Origin: Chondrilla cf. caribensis
Lineage: Eukaryota > Porifera > Demospongiae > Chondrillida > Chondrillidae
DNA length: 64,000 bases
Assembly (NCBI GenBank): GCA_964020155.1
Contig: OZ026546.1
Location: forward strand, 4,895,400 to 4,959,399
Direction of reading: 5' to 3'
Below the pieces are notes generated by a model that was not told where the DNA came from, did no database searches, and saw nothing but the letters and a program-made list of their open reading frames with translations. The stretch's first letter is position 1. Every line of letters begins with the position of its first letter. Of the stretch, positions 60,977 to 64,000 are shown one piece after another. The translations under genes were made by a program, and so were the position numbers.

Positions 60977-61578
60977 TATTACCATAGCAACAAATAATAA
61001 GTTTATATCCATAATGTGTGGTGGTGATATAAAATAATGATAAGTAATGATAAGATAATTAGTATACATAAGTCAACAAATAAATGATCATAATGAATAA
61101 TAATATAAATAATAACAGCAATTACAACAACAATAATAAGAGCATGTAAGCAAGACAAAACCTAATCTACAATGCTGTCATTCTCATCCAAGGATGGGAT
61201 GTTGGGAATGGGAAGGGAACCGAGCACTGAATATTATTATTATTATTATTATGAAATAATTAATACATACGGCAATGGAAAATAGCCTGAAATTGAAATG
61301 AAGGTTGTGAGCTCTAATTGAAATACATTGAATTTTAAAAATGACTATGCAATATACATCAATAACAATAATAGCAATAATAACCACAATAATAATAATA
61401 ACTCACAATAGACGCAAACATACACAATCGTATTAAGTTACAACGTCTAAATCAGTAATTGCACTGTCAGGAAGTGTCCCAGTCACTGATGTGGCATTTC
61501 CGAGCTGGATGGCTGCTAGCTGAGATCCTCCACATGAGGAATGCATATGATTAGGGTTTGGTTTTGATATGATTTACT

Positions 61579-61635
<57 letters not shown>

Positions 61636-63967
61636 TTGAAACTCCAGGTGTCGGCACACCCACTAGTCCTACAGTGTGTACTGGTACTACGGCTACACTG
61701 ACTTGTGATATCAGTCAGTCCAATGGAATTTCCCCTAATTGGAGAGTCTTCACTACATCCGATACCAGTGGATCCCTTGTGACTGTCCTTGATAGTGGTG
61801 GTACTAGTCCTCCCTACAATTACCCTGCAGTACAAGCTGGAGACACTGTAGCAAGACTAGAAGTGAATGCTAGTTCAAGTATTGATGGATACCATTTCCA
61901 GTGCAGACTATCCCTTGCACCTCCTGTTGACAGTCCTGGTACTGGAACCATCACAGTGACAGGTATGAATGTTATTTATAATCAACTGTAACTTAATACA
62001 TATTTTAAATAAGAATAATGTAAATCTATCCAATTGAGGTCATTTCTGATGCAGTGTGGTCACAACGAATCTTTTTTGCTCATACGTACATAGACTTGGG
62101 TGTCTATGATGTAATCAACTACTTTGATGTGTTCAAGCTTCCTCACTATCTGGATGTCCTTTTCATCCTAATTTGAAGGAAATGCCTCTTAATACACATG
62201 TACCATGTATGTATGTATTCAGTTAGTCATGTGTTGATAACAAATGACTTATTTGTTACATGGGTATAGGTAACTTTGTACATACGTATATACATACATG
62301 TAGGTACTGTAACATCAGGAGATAAATAATGTCTTATTATGTACACCTGAGTGTATGTGATACTCATTCATATCTATGAAAGTGAATATATGGTTAAATC
62401 CTGTATCAACGTGTGTATTGTATGTACTTGTGTATGGCGGGAGCCAAATTCAGTTTGTGTTCATAAAAACATTGCCAAACAGGGACATAATTGTCTTTTG
62501 TTTTTCACTGAGATTGGAAATTTTTATAATGGTTACTGTACTAATAATTGCTGTACCCACACAGGTATAATATTTGGCAAAGTGACTTTGCTGGTTTCAA
62601 TCCAAATAGTAACTTTATCTATGTACGTAGGTCTAGTTCATGTATGTTTTCACTATGTATCATGGTGGCAACAAATGTGAGTTGATCAGAGGCGGATCTG
62701 GAATTAAATTAGTGTGCCCTAATTAACGGAGGTTAAATTTTAATTGTGCCTTGCATGAATTATCCGATACCAATCTGGTCATGACAATATGCATACTGTA
62801 TGTATGTGTTTGCATGTGTCATGTGCCTACGTACACTTGTGTGTGCTTACATGTATGTATGCCTGCACACATGTGTGTGCCTTAATGTGTGTGTGTGCAA
62901 CAGTGTCATGTGAAACTATGTACATTATGTACTGATTTGGACTTGGTCACCATGGTATAGTAGTGTGTGACATTACATCCTACAGTGTCTCAGGTACCGT
63001 CATGTGGTGTGACTGTATTTGTCTATATTACGTGTGCGTGGCTAAGTGCTGTAGAATTGCAGTCCACAATGGCATTGAAGCCCCATGGTTGAAACTTACC
63101 CTTAGGCTACCTCTTATCCTGTTAGTTTTGTAAACTCAGCATTCTCCAACTGAATGTCATGTTCTCAGAGGAGAGGCTACTCAGGTGACATGATGATCAC
63201 AGAACCTGATGAGGAATATCAATAGCCTTAAGTGATACATTGTGTAATTACTACCCAGCTTCTGCATGCACTGCATTTATTGTATGTGCCCCTCAGGTGT
63301 GTGGTTCTTGAGCCTCAGGCAAAGAATACAGTTATGTTAATAGAAGCTAGATAATAACTATTTTAGTACTAAATGAATATGAGAGAAGACTCACAGTAAT
63401 CTGCCTGAGTGGTAAGGAATTCACAGATATTACAGAAATACACCCACACACACCCATCCACACATACACTACAACCTCTGACTTATCAGCTTGCTGGCGC
63501 TGATAATTATATTCAAATCCCACCATTGAACATCAATTGATTACAGTGGATTTATTTTCCTGTCATTACTTAGAATAAGGCTACTGTGTGTAGCAAGACT
63601 AGAACTGTACCTTGTTAGGACAGAAGACATTTGTACATGTTTATAGTATTGTTTCTACACATTTATCTTTCTATATTAGACACTCCTTCCTGCCCTACAA
63701 GTTGCACAAGGTCTAGAAATGAGGATTTTACAACTGCTTCTGTTTCCTGCCAACACCCTCCTAATACTCCTCCAGTCACATCCACTACAGTCACCTACTG
63801 TCCTACATCATCACCAAACTGTGGGAATAGTATGAACTGTACCACTAGTCCATGTACTATTAGTGGACTCAATGCCTGTGAAGATTATCAGTTGACGGTT
63901 GTTCCAAACAACAACTGTGGAAGTCCTACTGGATGTACTGGGAATAGTGTAATGTCTGAGGGTCAAG
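60450..63967 (+). CDS. Gene I: Ig-FN3 receptor, 3' part beyond the window
   Basis: Exons 60450-60552 (signal MAVRDLVLVEGINLYKAQLF to LPINGQ), 61648-61962 (Ig with TLTCD, PNWRV, DGYHFQC) and 63680-63967 (FN3-a with [26 protein letters not shown]). Phase 1 throughout, no stop. The last donor is GTTAGT followed by a CA-rich start, as in gene C, so more FN3 and a transmembrane exon are expected to the right. Nearest relative is gene C. Tail type unknown. Confidence 0.8.
60940..61160. repeat. ATT-rich microsatellite in intron 1 of gene I
   Basis: ATT run at about 60943-60975 followed by AT-rich DNA, in the same position as in gene C. Confidence 0.75.
61162..61545 (-). pseudogene. Two retroelement C-terminal fragments in intron 1 of gene I
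   Basis: 61162-61230 reads SVLGSLPIPNIPSLDENDS and ends IVD-stop. 61433-61545 reads AAIQLGNATSVTGTLPDSA and ends in a stop. Both match the end of the frame at 41161-41610 (AVQTGNAISVLGSL). They are two decayed copies lying end to end in the same orientation. Confidence 0.55.
61578..61636. repeat. (ATT)n before the Ig exon of gene I
   Basis: ATT run ending 11 bases before the Ig exon, equivalent to 41608-41756. Confidence 0.9.
61963..63679. other. Intron 2 of gene I
   Basis: Collinear with intron 2 of gene C; no exon recognised. Confidence 0.6.
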
Positions 63968-64000
63968 GTTAGTCACACCCACCCATGCACACATGCAAGC

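Larger units (their letters stand above)
59835..63970. repeat. Segmental duplication, gene I copy
   Basis: Collinear with 39640-44100, offset about 20 kb. The leader exons differ at few positions (MAVRDLVLLEG versus MAVRDLVLVEG), so the duplication is young. Confidence 0.85.

Overview
The window is from an animal nuclear genome. It is AT-rich, has GT/AG introns, is full of CA and ATT microsatellites and DNA transposons, and carries metazoan extracellular domains (Ig and fibronectin type III). No bacterial gene organisation is present. A non-bilaterian animal, most likely a demosponge, is my best inference from the compact multi-exon Ig/FN3 receptors, the BEN-domain transposon gene and the style of the repeats. 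The species cannot be read from the sequence.

The backbone is a tandem family of nine single-pass receptor genes or gene pieces. I assembled them exon by exon; every extracellular exon is phase 1-1 and the spliced lengths come out in frame. Plus strand: gene A (76-3744), gene C (40236-45799), gene D (46060-47330, broken), gene H (54327-58433) and gene I (60450-63967, runs off the edge). Minus strand: gene B (10149-17560), gene G (20198-21146), gene F (27202-39155) and gene E (50213-53759). The common plan is signal peptide, one Ig domain, one to three cysteine-rich FN3 domains, a transmembrane helix and a short tail with tyrosine motifs.

There are two tail classes. A, F, G and H end in YEDI-x7-YGPV/M, which has the spacing of an ITAM; C has lost the first tyrosine. 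B and E, on the opposite strand, have a different four-exon membrane and tail module ending in two motifs that fit the ITIM consensus (LTYAAL plus VQYAAV; IQYAAL plus VKYLSV). The locus therefore resembles a vertebrate-style paired activating/inhibitory receptor cluster, built from FN3/Ig receptors. This is the most interesting content of the window. Signalling function is inference.

Layout: 0-4 kb gene A; 4-10 kb repeats and DNA transposon relics; 10-17.6 kb gene B; 17.6-20 kb repeats; 20-21 kb gene G; 22.0-26.2 kb a 4.2-kb transposon with a Tc1-type DD34E transposase and a divergent BEN-domain gene; 27-39 kb gene F, whose introns hold an intact-looking Tigger/pogo transposon, a LINE fragment and dispersed repeats; 40-46 kb gene C; 46-48 kb broken gene D; 50-54 kb gene E; 54-58.4 kb gene H; 60-64 kb gene I, a recent duplicate of the 5' half of gene C. 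[A+,B-] and [D+,E-] look like two copies of one ancestral block.
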